From assembly GCA_013400115.1 (NCBI GenBank), contig VXBP01007146.1, positions 62,195-126,194 on the forward strand: a DNA stretch of 64,000 bases, in the 5' to 3' direction. The position numbers were made by a program, and so were the translations under genes. This DNA is from Rhinopomastus cyanomelas (lineage: Eukaryota; Chordata; Aves; Bucerotiformes; Rhinopomastidae). Positions 1-10,834 of the stretch are shown one piece after another (the stretch's first letter is position 1; every line of letters begins with the position of its first letter). Below the pieces are notes generated by a model. The model worked only from the letters and a program-made list of their open reading frames with translations, ran no database searches and was not told the DNA's origin.

Positions 1-302
1 AGAGATGTTGGTGTTGGTCTCTTCTCACAGTCAATTACTGACAGAACCAGAGGGAAGGGCTTCAAGGTTCCACAGGGGAGGGGTAGACTGGACATCAAGA
101 AGAAATTCTTCCTGGAAAGAGTGGTCAGGCACTAGAATGGGCTGCCCAGGGTTGTGGTTGAGTCCCCGTCCCTGGATGAGTTTAAAAGACAATCAGATGT
201 CGTGTTGAGGGATCTGGTTTAGGGGTGAACTTGTGGAGTAGGGTTGATGGTTGGAGTCAATGATCCCAACGGTCTTCTCCAACCTGAATGATTCTATGAT
301 AA
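1..302 (+). mobile_element. CR1 LINE fragment, group C, 3' end
   Basis: The copy runs off the left edge of the window. It holds the ORF2 C-terminal region (CTTCCTGGAAAGAGTGGTCAGGCAC, diverged) and the 3' tail, ending CCAACCTGAATGATTCTATG. Frames are broken, so it is a dead copy. Confidence 0.92.
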
Positions 303-1068
303 AAAGCCCAAAGCACTGGATCGAGTGAAAAGAGCCCTTGCCAGACACATTCATCTTCTCTGTCTGAAACTCAGTTCAGTATCTGTCAACCTCAGTTTGA
401 AATCCCACTCAAATCAGAAAGGCTTCTCCTCCTTTTTGTAGAGTTCTACACGCACACAAAGACATTAAATGAATTGTGACAAATTCCCCCTTTGTCATCT
501 CTCTCTGTCCAGTTTAGAGCCTTCTGCTGCAGTGTCTCCAAGAACTGGTTTTGGTGCTGTGGGTGTCTCAGCAGTACCGCACCCCAACGTCAGCTGCTGG
601 CATCAGACCCCGAATTGTTTGCCTGCCAGTTGACTTTTTAACACAACAATCTGAATCCAAATGGTTTTGCTTTTCACAAGACCAAGCTGTGAAGTGTTTG
701 GCTGCCTGTGAAAGGCACAGCCTCCCCAACCTGGTGAGACAGATGTTTTCACAGTTTGTCAGATTTTGCCTTTTTTTTGCTCCCCTGTCAGTACAGTTGT
801 GATCTCTGATCCCATCCATATGGGTGGTGGAGAAGCTTGTTCCCAGTGCCTGTGGCAGATTGCTTCGCAAACCGTCATGATGATGAAAACAACAACTCCA
901 GGTTCTCCTACCAAAATGTAAATTAAAGAAAACAGGCAAAGAGCTGTTGGAAATGAGGCAGCAAGCCTGGGCTTTTTGTGAGGGAGAAAGGTGTGAACGG
1001 GGCCGGGAGGATCCTCCATGCCAGTGCATGTCCTCAAGGCAAAGGAGCTAAAAACCAGGTGCTGAAGT
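303..1068. other. Unique DNA, nothing recognised
   Basis: Short open frames exist on both strands (the longest about 150 codons on the minus strand at 568-1029), but they show no domain, signal peptide or exon-like splice sites. Confidence 0.5.
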
Positions 1069-1240
1069 CACAGAATCTCACACACTAGGGACTGGAAGGG
1101 ACCTCGAAAACCATCTAGTCCAATCCCCCTGCAGCAGGAGCTCCTAGATCAAGTCACACAGGAACATGTCCAGGTGGGTTTTGAAGGCCTCCAGAGGAAA
1201 CTCCACAAGTCTCAACCCCCTCCCTGAGCAGCCTGTTCCA
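1069..1240 (-). mobile_element. CR1 LINE fragment, group A-like, 3' end
   Basis: It begins with the antisense tail CACAGAATCTCACACACTAG, continues through GGACTGGAAGGGACCTCGAA, and ends at CCTGAGCAGCCTGTTCC. About 170 bp, a typical short 5' truncation. Confidence 0.9.
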
Positions 1241-1900
1241 ATTTCTGAATTAGCTGGGTTTGATCTCCCTAATAAATTTTACAACTGGCTAGAGCCCTCC
1301 TCATGCAGTGCACACTCCAATCCCAAGCAAGTCAAACCCCATGACCATTTCCTAGGAAGCCTGCATCTAAACCAGTACTTTCACAGATCCACCCTGTAAT
1401 GCTCATCAGCAGGGGCTCTGCTGACCCTCTGACCCCCGAAGGACTGCGGAAGGAAAGGCAACCCCTCACACCTAAGATCCTAATGGGTTTCAGTAATGGT
1501 GATGGCACCTGGAATTACAAGAAAACCTTCTTATCTTTTTAAAGAAGACCTTTCACAAGAAAATATCTCATAAATATTGACCTAACCTCATCATCAGGGT
1601 AACTGCTGAGGTCAGTGAAGCTGCACTCTATCTGAATCTGACTTCAGTGCCTGGAAAATTCTTTCATTTTACTGCCAAACCAGAGTTAGCAACGAACTGG
1701 ATGTCTGCAACCCACCTAATTTTTCCAAGGGACTGTAAGAGCTGTTCGTTCTCAGCCCTAAGGGGTTGTCACCACACTGACACAATTGCCACTGCAAACA
1801 CACAGGCATCTACATCACACTGCAGTGTGCTGCCGGTTCCTGAGGTCTGGCAGAAAATCCTACAGCAAGGTTTTAGATTCTGACAGTACCCACACCCACA
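1241..1900. other. Unique DNA, nothing recognised
   Basis: AT-rich around 1510-1590. No repeat family or exon seen. Confidence 0.5.
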
Positions 1901-2202
1901 AGTGCTGGAGCACCTGCCTTATGAGGAGAGACTGACAGAGCTGGGACTTTGCAGCTTGGAGAGGAGAAGGGTACAAGGGGACTTAATCCCTGTCTGTAAA
2001 TCCATGAGGGCTGGGTGTCAAGAAGAAAGAGACAATCTCTTGTCACTTGTGCCCTGTGATAGGACAAGGGGTGACAGGTGTCAGTTGGAGCACAGGAGGT
2101 TCCACCTCAACATGAGGAAGAGCTTCTTTAATGTGAGGGTGACAGAGTGCTGGAAGGGGCTGCTCAGGGAGGTTGTGGAGTCTCCTTCTCTGGAGACTTT
2201 GA
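1901..2202 (+). mobile_element. CR1 LINE fragment, group G, lacking its tail
   Basis: It carries the LPYEERL-type ORF2 C-terminal stretch and continues to TCTCCTTCTCTGGAGACTTT, where it stops before the 3' UTR and tail. The same subtype is seen antisense at 26288. A group A copy follows 41 bp downstream in the same orientation, which suggests the end of this element was lost or replaced. Confidence 0.88.
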
Positions 2203-2243
2203 TGACTCAGAGAACCATCTGAGATGCAGTTCTGTGTGTCTGC

Positions 2244-2483
2244 TCTGGAACAGAGGAGGTTCCCCATCAATCTGAGCAGGAACTTCATGATGAGAATGAT
2301 AGAGCTCTGGAAGGGGCTGACCAGGGGGGTTGTGGAGTCTTCTTCTCTGGAGACATTTAAAACCCACCTAGACATGTTCCTGTGTGACTTGATCTAGGGG
2401 ATCCTGCTCTAGTGAGGGAACTGGACTGGATGATCTTTCGATGCCCCTTCCAATCCCTAATGTTCTGGGATTCTGTGATTTTC
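2244..2483 (+). mobile_element. CR1 LINE fragment, group A, complete 3' end
   Basis: It starts at CTGGAACAGAGGAGGTTCC, repeating a segment already present in the upstream group G copy, and runs through the ORF2 stop to AATGTTCTGGGATTCTGTGA. Confidence 0.93.
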
Positions 2484-3336
2484 TTTCCAAACCAGCTGCA
2501 CACTTCAGCTTTAGCCTTGGGCCTATTAATTCATAAAAATGTACAGGATGGTGGTAAAATAAATCTGATGTCATGCCTGGAGAAGAGAAACGCTGAGGGA
2601 ATACGGCCACATAAAGCAATAAAACCCCTCAGGCAGTCTTGCAGGGCAAAACCTCAAGCAGATGTTAGACCCAGTGTGGCTACCCTCAACCCAATTAGTG
2701 TCTGCTGGTTTACACCAGGAGGCCAATGCCTGTGGTACCGAAGCTGCTCCAACCTTGGAGGACACTTGTGTCTTGCAGTCGATAACGCGGTACTTAGGCA
2801 CTTTGATTGGATTTGTGTTTATCTCGCGCCATTTACAGAGCGAGCGAGGTTGTCGCAGCAGCTGTTCTTTGCTGATGGAGCTAATGAACAGCAGCTCCTG
2901 GAGTTGTTTAACTCCGCTCTGTTTTTCTGAGCCTGCAGATCTCTGCTGTGACATGTCAGAGCCTTTCCAGATTTAACTGGCATTGGCAATGCATCTTCTT
3001 CAAACCCGTGCCACGGGTTCCAAAGGTCAGAGCTAAGCCGGAGCGCTCTGATTTATGAGTTGTAACTCTTCTGCTTCTGCGCTCAGTGCTCTGAGTATCT
3101 GTGAAATGCTGTATTGATCTGAATTACTCTATTGTGGCTGTTCCCTCAGTCTTCCTACTTACTGAGTTAGACACGCGGTTCTTTTAGTCTCCCCAGTCAA
3201 ACGATGCGTGCTTTAAAAAGCCTTTGTGGGCTCAGATTTCTCACAAACAGCATCTGCAGGGCAAGTGAACCTGAAAAATCTCATCACTACCTGCACGTTT
3301 GCAGCTACTGAAACTCTGCCGTTGGCTCTGCTGTAG
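2484..3336. other. Unique DNA with a candidate conserved element
   Basis: Positions 2770-2965 keep several CpGs (ATAACGCGG, TCTCGCGCC, GCGAGCGAGG) in otherwise CpG-poor DNA and show no CR1 similarity. An open frame at 2412-2930 crosses this stretch but has no recognisable domain and begins inside CR1. Confidence 0.4.
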
Positions 3337-3448
3337 CACAGAATCACAGAGCATCAGGGACTGGAAGGGACCTCGAAAGACCATCCAGTCCAACACAGCA
3401 GGACCCCCTACATCCAGTCACACAGGAACATGTCCAGGGGGGTTTTAT
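3337..3448 (-). mobile_element. CR1 LINE fragment, group A, 3' end
   Basis: Antisense tail CACAGAATCACAGAGCATCAG through ACACAGGAACATGTCCAGG, with a small deletion where the CCCCCTGCC segment normally sits. About 110 bp. Confidence 0.93.
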
Positions 3449-3694
3449 GATCCCATCTAAGTGACAGTATGTCCGTCATCCCAAACACAGACAGGCTGGC
3501 AGAAGCGGCTCCAGTCTGTTAACAGATTTCTCCAGGGCTGCGTGTCAGCGAAGCGTTCTGAAGGCACTCTACTTGCACGAATTTTATGACTGAACCTTAG
3601 TGTGGAACTACTCTGAAATTAATGAAAACTAAAAGAAAAGTAACTAATATTGACAAAAGATCAAAAATAATAATTAAAGCTGATGCTTGACAGT

Positions 3695-4173
3695 ATCAGA
3701 AGGACACTGAGGGGCTGGAGTGGGGCCAGAGAAGGGCAACGAGGCTGGGAAGAGGGCTGGAGAACAGGCCCTGTGGAGAGCAGCTGAGGGAACTGGGGTT
3801 ATTGAGTCTAGAGAAGAGGAGGCTGAGAGGAGACTTTCTGGCTCTCTACACTTTCCTCAAAGGAGGTTGTAGTGAGGCTGCTGTTGGTCTTTTCTCCCAA
3901 GTTCCTAATGACAGGATGAGGGGAAATGGCCTCTAGTTGCATCAGGGGAGGTTCAGATTGAATCTGAGGAAGAAGAGAGCAAGAGAGTGGTTGGGCACTG
4001 GAACAGGCTGCCCAGGGAGGTGGTGGAGTCCCCATCCCTGGAGGTGTTTAAAATCCGAGTATCTAGAGCCCTGGAGGCCATGGTCTAGGGGTTAGGGAGC
4101 TTTTGGGCTGAGGGCTGGGCTTGATGATCTTGGACATCCTTTCCAGTCATAATGATCCTAGGATTCTATGATA
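3695..4173 (+). mobile_element. CR1 LINE fragment, group D
   Basis: It begins at AGAAGGACACTGAGGGGCTG and ends at CCTAGGATTCTATGATAG. The group D signature GAGCCCTGGAGGCCATGGTC is at about 4065-4085. The ORF2 C-terminus is frame-broken. Confidence 0.94.
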
Positions 4174-4617
4174 GACTGCCAAGGCTTTTCCTGCCAGAAG
4201 AAGAGAACAAACACTTTAGTCTTTAGCATCTAAACCCTGCTGCTGTTTTGGTGAGGAAGTTTCACTAACCTATTATATTACTGATTAATAATTAGCAAGT
4301 TGATTTCAGAGGCTGTTTCAGGTTAATTACTTTCTTTAAAATAATGATAAAATTTAATCTAGTTGGAAGTCAATAATTATTTTTGGTATTTAACATACAC
4401 ACAGCACAAGCAAGTGTGATGAAAAAACCAACAACCTTATCTTCATCACAGTTTAATTAAGCTGCTGAGAAGCAGCTAGTTGCTATAATCCCTGATTTTT
4501 ATCTCTTTTAAAGGAGTATCTTGTATTTATTAAATTACCTGTTCTCAAAGTTTGAATTTGCTGATGCCTATCTGGTAATGCCTTCCATTCCCTTATTAGG
4601 ATTCTTTCTGCTCTTAG
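4174..4617. other. AT-rich unique DNA
   Basis: Dense TAAT/ATTA motifs lie between 4265 and 4390, a composition often found in homeodomain-bound enhancers but also in plain AT-rich DNA. Nothing else recognised. Confidence 0.4.
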
Positions 4618-5124
4618 GGAACTGGGGATCCTGGTGGTCAGTAGGATCAGCAGGAGCCAGCAATAGGCCCTTGTGGCCAAGCAGCCAATGGCATCCTGTA
4701 GGGGATCAGAAGCAGGGTGGAAGATTGTGTCCAGGTCTGGGCCTCTCAGTTCCAGAAGGACACAGAACTGCGCGAGAGAGCCCAGCGCAGAGCCACCAAG
4801 ATGATGAAGGGAGGGGAGCATCTCCTTGAGAAGGAAAGGCTGAGGGAGCTGGAGCTCTTGAGCTTGGAGAAGAGGAGACTGAAGGGTGACCCCATGAAAG
4901 TTGATAAATATGTGAAGGGTGGGTGTCAGGACGATGGAGCCAGGCTCTGCTGAGGGGCATCTAATGATAGTACAAGGGGCAATGGGTGTGAGCTGGAACA
5001 GAGGAGGTTTGACATAATCATGAGAAGGACCTTCTTCATGGTGAGGGTGACAGAGCCCTGGAAGGGGCTGCTCAGGGTGGTTGTGGAGTCTCCTTCTCTG
5101 GAGACGTTCCACATCAATCTGAGA
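4618..5124 (+). mobile_element. CR1 LINE, group A, sense arm of a composite
   Basis: It starts upstream in ORF2 (CCAATGGCATCCTGTAGGGG) with about 70 bp missing near 4722 relative to other copies, then runs to TCTCTGGAGACG. The tail is missing. The segment TTCCACATCAATCTGAGAAG is repeated at the end before orientation flips. Confidence 0.92.
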
Positions 5125-5213
5125 AGGAGAAGAACCTCTCTCTATCTACTAACTATCCCCCTTTTGATCCACCCCAGGATGCCATTGGCCTTCTTGGCCA
5201 CAAGTCTGGCTTA
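5125..5213 (-). mobile_element. CR1 LINE, group A, antisense arm of a composite
   Basis: Antisense of an upstream ORF2 segment: CTACTAACTATCCCCCTTTT, then CCACCCCAGGATGCCATTGG, ending at CTTGGCCACAAG. It abuts the sense arm directly, giving a head-to-head composite. Confidence 0.88.
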
Positions 5214-5868
5214 TGATCATTCCTGGCTGAACATTCACCCATAAACCACTTAGATACCTCAGTGACTGGGCAGCAGCAGCAGCATCAAACAGACCCTCAG
5301 AGGCAACTTTGAGAGGCCATGTAGGAGCTCTGTCCATTTTTGGATCCTGCTGAACTACGGGTGTCTTGTGTGAGCAGCTGACCTACTTAGTTCAAGGACT
5401 GAGTGTATTTGTTTCTTCTCCGAGTTAAAAACGAGATGATTAAGGCAGCAGCAAGAACAGATTCGAGGCACTTGAGACCCAGTAATGAAATGCTCCTTGC
5501 CAGGGAGTTATCCCGAGCTTCGACTTGATAATAAGATAAGATGCAATAATAACGATTTTCCCTGCTTCTAATAGGAATTGCTGTCACAGTATTAATTATC
5601 CTCTCGTACAACAGTGCTTGCAAGGAAAAGGAAATAAAAAGGCTTTGAACCAAGAATATTACTCGAGAGTCAGCTGTAATTCCATTTCATGCAGAGAACA
5701 GAAACAGTTCAAGTGAAGCCTGAACGCAAACTCCAGTGGATTCAGGAAGTTTAGAAATCCAGAAATGACAGACATGTTGGAGAGGGTATTTAGCTCATCC
5801 CATCAATGCCAGGGGGTCTGTTTACAGAGGTGACTTCTGCAGCACCTGCTTGTTGCAGCACTTGAAGG
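5214..5868. other. Unique DNA with short CAG run and GATA-like motifs
   Basis: A short CAG repeat lies at 5271-5284. TTGATAATAAGATAAG at about 5525-5540 holds two GATA-type sites. No exon recognised. Confidence 0.4.
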
Positions 5869-6275
5869 ACAGAATCACAGAATGACCAAGGTTGGAAGGG
5901 ACCTTAAAGATCATCCAGTTCCAATCCCCCTGCAGAGGCAGTGACACCTTCACTAGAGCAGGTTACTCAGGGACCCAGCCAACCTGCCCTTCAACACTGC
6001 CAGGGATGGGGCAGCCAGAACTGCCTTAGGCAACCTGTTCCAGCATCTCCCCACCGTCACAGCAAAGAATTTCTTCCTCATGTCCAACCTCAATCTCCCT
6101 TCTTCAAGGCTGGAAACCTTTCCTCTTGTCCTCTCAGTACCATCTGTGTCAAATTCCCTCCCCCAGCTTTCTTGTAGCCCCCTTCAAAGACTGGAAAGCT
6201 GCTCAAAGATGACCTGGGAGCCTCCTCTTCTCTAGGCTGACCAACCTCAACTTGCTCATGAACAAGAGGTACACT
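5869..6275 (-). mobile_element. CR1 LINE fragment, group E
   Basis: Starts ACAGAATCACAGAATGACCA, then AAGGTTGGAAGGGACCTTAA, and later CAGCATCTCCCCACCGTCAC and TTCTTCCTCATGTCCAACCT. It is diverged and frame-broken, so it looks older than the group A copies. Confidence 0.92.
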
Positions 6276-6314
6276 CTTGGCAAACAGGAACCCGTTAAAT
6301 AAGAAATCCAATAA

Positions 6315-6440
6315 AACACAGAACCACACAGAACCACCGAATGTTAGGGATTGGAAGGGACCGTGAAAGACATCTAGTCCAATTCCCCTGCCAGAGCAGG
6401 ATCATCTACACCAAGTCGCACAGGAACACATCCAGGCAGG
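6315..6440 (-). mobile_element. CR1 LINE fragment, group A, 3' end
   Basis: Antisense tail with an extra ACACAGAACC unit at the start, then ATGTTAGGGATTGGAAGGGA, ending CACATCCAGGCAGG. Confidence 0.92.
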
Positions 6441-6920
6441 TAAACAATTAACTTAAATACACAGGAATACGAGAAACCCCACAAAATCTACTTTGTGGGG
6501 TTTTTTTCATTCCCCAGAGGATTTCAGATAAATCCATCTCTGCTTTGCTTCTATGCACTTAAACCAAATATTTCATGAGCAAATTCCTGGGCAGAGCTGG
6601 AACAGACAGCTGCAAAATAAATATGTCAAGAGATTGAGTGTGAGATGTTTTAAAGCTTGTAATTGTCAGTATTTATCCTAAAAAATATGCTTGGATAGGG
6701 AAGATGAGAAAGTAAACATGACTGGTAAGGGCAAAAGAATATGGTGACTGATATATCCACCTGAAAGAGTGAAAACGTTGATAAAGACGGTATTAAATAT
6801 TAAAAACCAGAGCCAAGCCTGAAAATACATCCTCAGACATATCTCTTGAGCCTTAATCCCACATCTTAAAAGTGGGAATGTATGTCCTTCCTGCTCAGGG
6901 ATGGGATCTTGGGAAGCAAA
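6441..6920. other. Unique DNA containing a perfect hairpin
   Basis: Holds the stem-loop at 6474-6507, listed separately. The rest is AT-rich and unassigned. Confidence 0.45.
6474..6507 (+). repeat. Perfect 12-bp stem-loop followed by a T run
   Basis: AAACCCCACAAA (6474-6485), loop ATCTAC, TTTGTGGGGTTT (6492-6503), with T's continuing to 6507. This is seen directly. In a vertebrate it is not a bacterial terminator; a pol III stop, a small foldback element or chance are all possible. Confidence 0.6.
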
Positions 6921-7063
6921 AACAGCTGCCCAGGGGCGTTGTGGAGTCTCTTGCTCTGCAGATGTTTAAAACCCACCTGGACGTGTTCCTGTGCAACTTG
7001 GGGACTGGACAAGGTGACCTTTCCAGGTCCCTTCCAATCCCTAATGTTCTGTGATTCTGTGAT
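6921..7063 (+). mobile_element. CR1 LINE fragment, group A, 3' end
   Basis: From CAGCTGCCCAGGGGCGTTGT to AATGTTCTGTGATTCTGTGA. A short deletion near 6998-7006 removes part of the GGTGATCCTGCTGTGGCAGG segment found in sister copies. Confidence 0.93.
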
Positions 7064-8320
7064 TTGAATCCTTTTTTTTTCTGGTAGTTTAATAAGTATC
7101 ATCACAAGTTGGTGCAAAGTCACTACCCAAATTAGCAGAGAAAAGCTCAGAAAAATGAACAAGGCTCTAATTTCACCAAAACCTGTAGGGTTTTGGGTGA
7201 AAACAGCTGCCTAAAAATCAACTGTCTCTCTTCAGTTTGTATAAAACCACCTGCAAAGCACGTTGGAGATGCTTTGATATTGCAGAGGAATAAAACTGAA
7301 TGGGAGTGGGGGTGAGGGGAGCGGATAACTTGCACTAGGGCTGGCTTAAGGGGATAAAATGGCCCCGTAAGTGATCCTGCTGAAACCTAATCCACGATGG
7401 AGACTCAATCTCCACGAGAGCTGTGGTGCAGCCTGCCTCTAGAATACTAGAGTCTTCATTCATTCCTTTGTAGACTCACTGGTAATTGCAGCGGCACCCG
7501 TGGTCGTCTGGTGGAGGCTTGTTAGAGCAAGACGGAGCGCCCGACTGAATTAAGGCAAATGTGCTCCGGCGAGGGAATTAGGAGGGAGAAATGGAATGGA
7601 AAATAGTTGGAATATTGTATTAATTGGGGGCAGGACTCTGCGGTGGAGGTCACGGAGTGGGAGTCGGATCCACTGACTCACAACCTGCAGCACGGGCTGA
7701 ATGCAGTAGATGGATGCGGGCGGTGGAAGAACAGCAGGAGGAAGGGCACCGGCTGCCAGAGGGGTCTTGGCAGGGCAGAGGATCAAAAAGAGGTTAAGTT
7801 TAGGATTTACACAGGGTAAATTCACAGGACCTCGCTTGTTATCTGGGGCAGCAAAGTGCATGGCGGTGAACCTGGATAGGTGGTGAAAGCAAGAAGACTT
7901 CCAGAATACTAATTCATCTTGGCATGTAACTGCGAAACAAACCGTGCAGTGAAACTAAACATTGAGAGTCCTCCTCCATTTCTAAAGACTTTTTTATTTT
8001 TGATGGGATCACTGCACTAAATTCACAATCTTCCTCCATTCTGATTTTTTGTTTTAAATAGGATCACTGTTCTAGCTAATGGAACAGCTTAATCTGTGAT
8101 CAGTGCTCACTGCTCCTACTTGCATGGGAGACCTGTGAGACTATCCCACGCCCCTCCTGAGAAATGCTGTGGTCAATTAAACGCACTGAGGGTCGTATTT
8201 TCTCCTGTGTGAGCACTGAATTAAAATCCTGGTCTGCAACAGGCACTGATGCTGTTTCAGCTCGGACCTAACACCTCAATTCAAGAGGTACAAAAGCACT
8301 TTAATGAAGAGCATTTCAAC
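7064..8320. other. Unique DNA, one weak internal duplication
   Basis: CCTCCATT...GGATCACTG occurs at 7973-8014 and again at 8033-8069, a diverged tandem pair with T-rich middles. No exon or repeat family recognised elsewhere. Confidence 0.4.
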
Positions 8321-8690
8321 AAATCATAGAACTACTGAATCACTACAGCTGGAAAGGACCTCCAGGATCATCATCTCCAGCCCTCAGACCAACAGCTCCC
8401 TAATCCCTACACCAGGGTCTCAAGTGCTCCAGGTTTTTAAACCCCTCCAGGAATGGGATCTCCACCACCTCCCTGGACAGCCTGTTCCAGTGCTAAACTA
8501 CTCTCTCAGCAAAGAACCTCTTCCTGAGATCTGATCTAATATTCCCCGACGCAACTTGAAGGCATTTCCTCTCATCCTACCATTAGTAATTTGAGAAGAG
8601 ACCAGCACCAGCCTCACTACAACCTCCTTTCAGATAGCTGTAGAGAGCAAGAAGGTCTCCTTCTCAGAAGTTCTCAGCCACAGACAAACC
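8321..8690 (-). mobile_element. CR1 LINE fragment, group D
   Basis: Starts AATCATAGAACTACTGAATC, then CTGGAAAGGACCTCCAGGAT. Contains ACCTCCCTGGACAGCCTGTT and ACCAGCACCAGCCTCACTAC. Ends near TTCTCAGAAGTTCTCAGCC. Confidence 0.92.
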
Positions 8691-9156
8691 TTGCTTCAAT
8701 CCACTCCTCTCCATCAGAGATTCTAGTTGCTTTAACTAACAATTCAGAGTAAGAGAAGCTTCTACACTGCTCTGCTGAATCAGTCTCCCACTCACGATGA
8801 GAAGCAGCTTTCAGAGATGCTGAAGGTATTCCAGGAGTCATTAATTAGCGGGGCTGGCTTTACACGATTCGGAATAGCATTTGAAACCGAGAAGCACTGT
8901 AAACCCAATCCACCCTCCTCTGTGATTCCTACTGTCACTTCACAATCATCAACTCCTGTTACCTAAATCTTACACCGCGGCTTCAAATTTAACGAAACTT
9001 CCTCAAGTATTTTACAGCAAACAGAGAAACCCATCACTTCCACTGAAATGAACACCCTCACGCAAGGAGAAACGAACCAGTCAATAAGTGTGTGTACAGC
9101 CAGGATAATTTGGAAGGGGAAGTGATGACTGCAACAACATTTGTGGAGACAGGCAC
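8691..9156. other. Unique DNA, nothing recognised
   Basis: No repeat, RNA gene or exon seen. Short frames only. Confidence 0.45.
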
Positions 9157-9350
9157 CAAATAAATAAATAAATCCATACATAACCAACCAAACAAATTAA
9201 AAAAAGATAAATATATACAAATAAATCAGTAAACAAATACATAGATGAATAAATAAATTAATGAATGCACACACAGATGCATAAATAAAAGAAGAAAGCA
9301 TTACTAAGATGATAAATAATAAATAGATTAATAAATTAATTAATTGATTT
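9157..9350. repeat. AAAT-rich low-complexity tract
   Basis: Interrupted AAATAAATAAAT and TTAATTAATT runs over about 190 bp. It ends ten bases before the tail of an antisense CR1. Confidence 0.85.
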
Positions 9351-9359
9351 GACTGTATT

Positions 9360-9714
9360 CACAGGATCACAGAACATTAGGGATTGGAAAGGACCTCGAA
9401 AGATCATCCAGTCCCATCCCCCTGCCGTAGCAGGATCCTCTAGATCCAGTCGCATAGGGACATGTCCAGGCAGGTCTAAAATGTCTTCAGAGAAGGAGAC
9501 TCCACAACCCCCCTGGGCAGCCCCTTCCAGGGCTCCGTCACCCTCACCGTGAAGAAGTTCCTCCTCCTGTTGATGTGGAACCTCCTCTGCTCCAGCTCAC
9601 ACCTGCTGCCCCTTGTCCTATCATGAGATGCCACTGAGCAGAGCCTGGTTCCAGCCTCCTGACATCCACCCTTCATATATTTACAAACATCAATGAGGTC
9701 ACCCCTAAGACTCC
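9360..9714 (-). mobile_element. CR1 LINE fragment, group A
   Basis: CACAGGATCACAGAACATTAG at the left. Runs back into ORF2 as far as CATCAATGAGGTCACCCCTA. Includes GAGAAGGAGACTCCACAACC. Confidence 0.95.
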
Positions 9715-10834
9715 ATGTTAGCAGCTTTCTGTTGGAAACGTGATCTCAAACCTGTGATCACACTGGGAAACAATTGTGGACTGGTCTAGTTTCTGTAACA
9801 TCCGCATGGACTGCAAACATGACAGATGTAATTAGAGCAAGAGAGGGAACCGAACGGGTTACGATGTGACCCACGCGTCAGCTCGCTGCCCGAAGCTGCT
9901 CTCTGTCTGCACTAAAACCCATTTACCGCAGCCCCAGCTCTATTTCCAATTCCTCTATGTTTTATGCTACGGAGGCAGGTGGGCTAATGCAGCTAAGGTG
10001 TCGTAAAAGCCAACGTGGTGAGGCAGGCAATGGTCTGTGACCGTACACAGAAACCCACGGCGGGCACCGCTGCAAACCCAAACCGTTAACACTGGTGTGA
10101 TTAGCGCCGTGAAAAATAGGAGATAGGAGATAACAGATTGGAATTAAGACAAGGAAAATGGAGCCTCTGCTAAAACCCTGCCGATAACAGCGACGCGAAC
10201 CTGTAGATTCATATCCAATGAGAAATACTGAAAAGCCTGTCACTCAGGCAGGACAAAACAATAGGAAACGTCAATAGATGGCTCTACAGGAACAGTAACC
10301 AATTAGATGTTCAATTAGGTATCACTCGGGGGCCTTTTCCCTCCCAATTTCCACAAGCTGACCCCCTCCCTCCCGCCCCAACCCCAGACTCAGAAGAAAT
10401 GAAGCTCAAACCTTCGCTATAATTTCCCCCTCCTGTTTCTGTGCCTTTGCACAAATGCACTGCAGGGTATTCCCAAAGCACAGGGACTGCTAACACAGTT
10501 AGCCTGCGTAGGTCTGATCCGGAGCTCTATCAGGCTCAGGCAGTGGCAGCAGCTGTGAGGAGCTGCTCTTGACAAGTCCTCGGGGCAGAGTGTCTCTGCA
10601 GCTGCAGCCAGCTGTGCTGCCTTTGGTAGTGGTGCTCATGCTCAGCCTCAATTTGCTCATGGCTCTCGCACTTCAAGCCACTAGAGACAAATTTCCTAGC
10701 TCATACGGGTCATGCTGACTGCTGGACTCCTCTGAAACCAGGTCCTCTGCTGGTGCAGCCTGTACTGATGCAGATGTGCTGCTCCCCTGGCTAGTGACAG
10801 CCCAGCAGGCCAGGGGGTTTGCTTCAGTACAAAG
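9715..10834. other. Unique DNA, CpG-retaining middle
   Basis: Positions 9840-10215 carry scattered CpGs (CACGCGTCAGCTCGC, TTAGCGCCGTG, AGCGACGCGAAC) and a small AGGAGAT direct repeat near 10118-10132. It could be a conserved non-coding element. No coding exon recognised. Confidence 0.35.

Noticed and set aside
568..1037. Minus-strand frames of 153 and 92 codons
   Set aside because: Two overlapping frames on one strand plus one opposite, no domain, no splice sites; consistent with chance in moderately GC-rich DNA.
2412..2930. 172-codon plus-strand frame
   Set aside because: It starts inside the CR1 3' end and is mirrored by a 127-codon minus frame. The peptide is unfamiliar.
4483..5112. 209-codon minus-strand frame
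   Set aside because: It is the antisense shadow of the sense CR1 arm at 4618-5124.
6474..6507. Bacterial rho-independent terminator
   Set aside because: The surrounding DNA is clearly vertebrate, so a bacterial terminator makes no sense despite the shape.
9157..9350. Poly-A end of a non-CR1 retroposon
   Set aside because: The AAAT pattern is interrupted and has no recognisable element body beside it; a low-complexity tract is the simpler reading.
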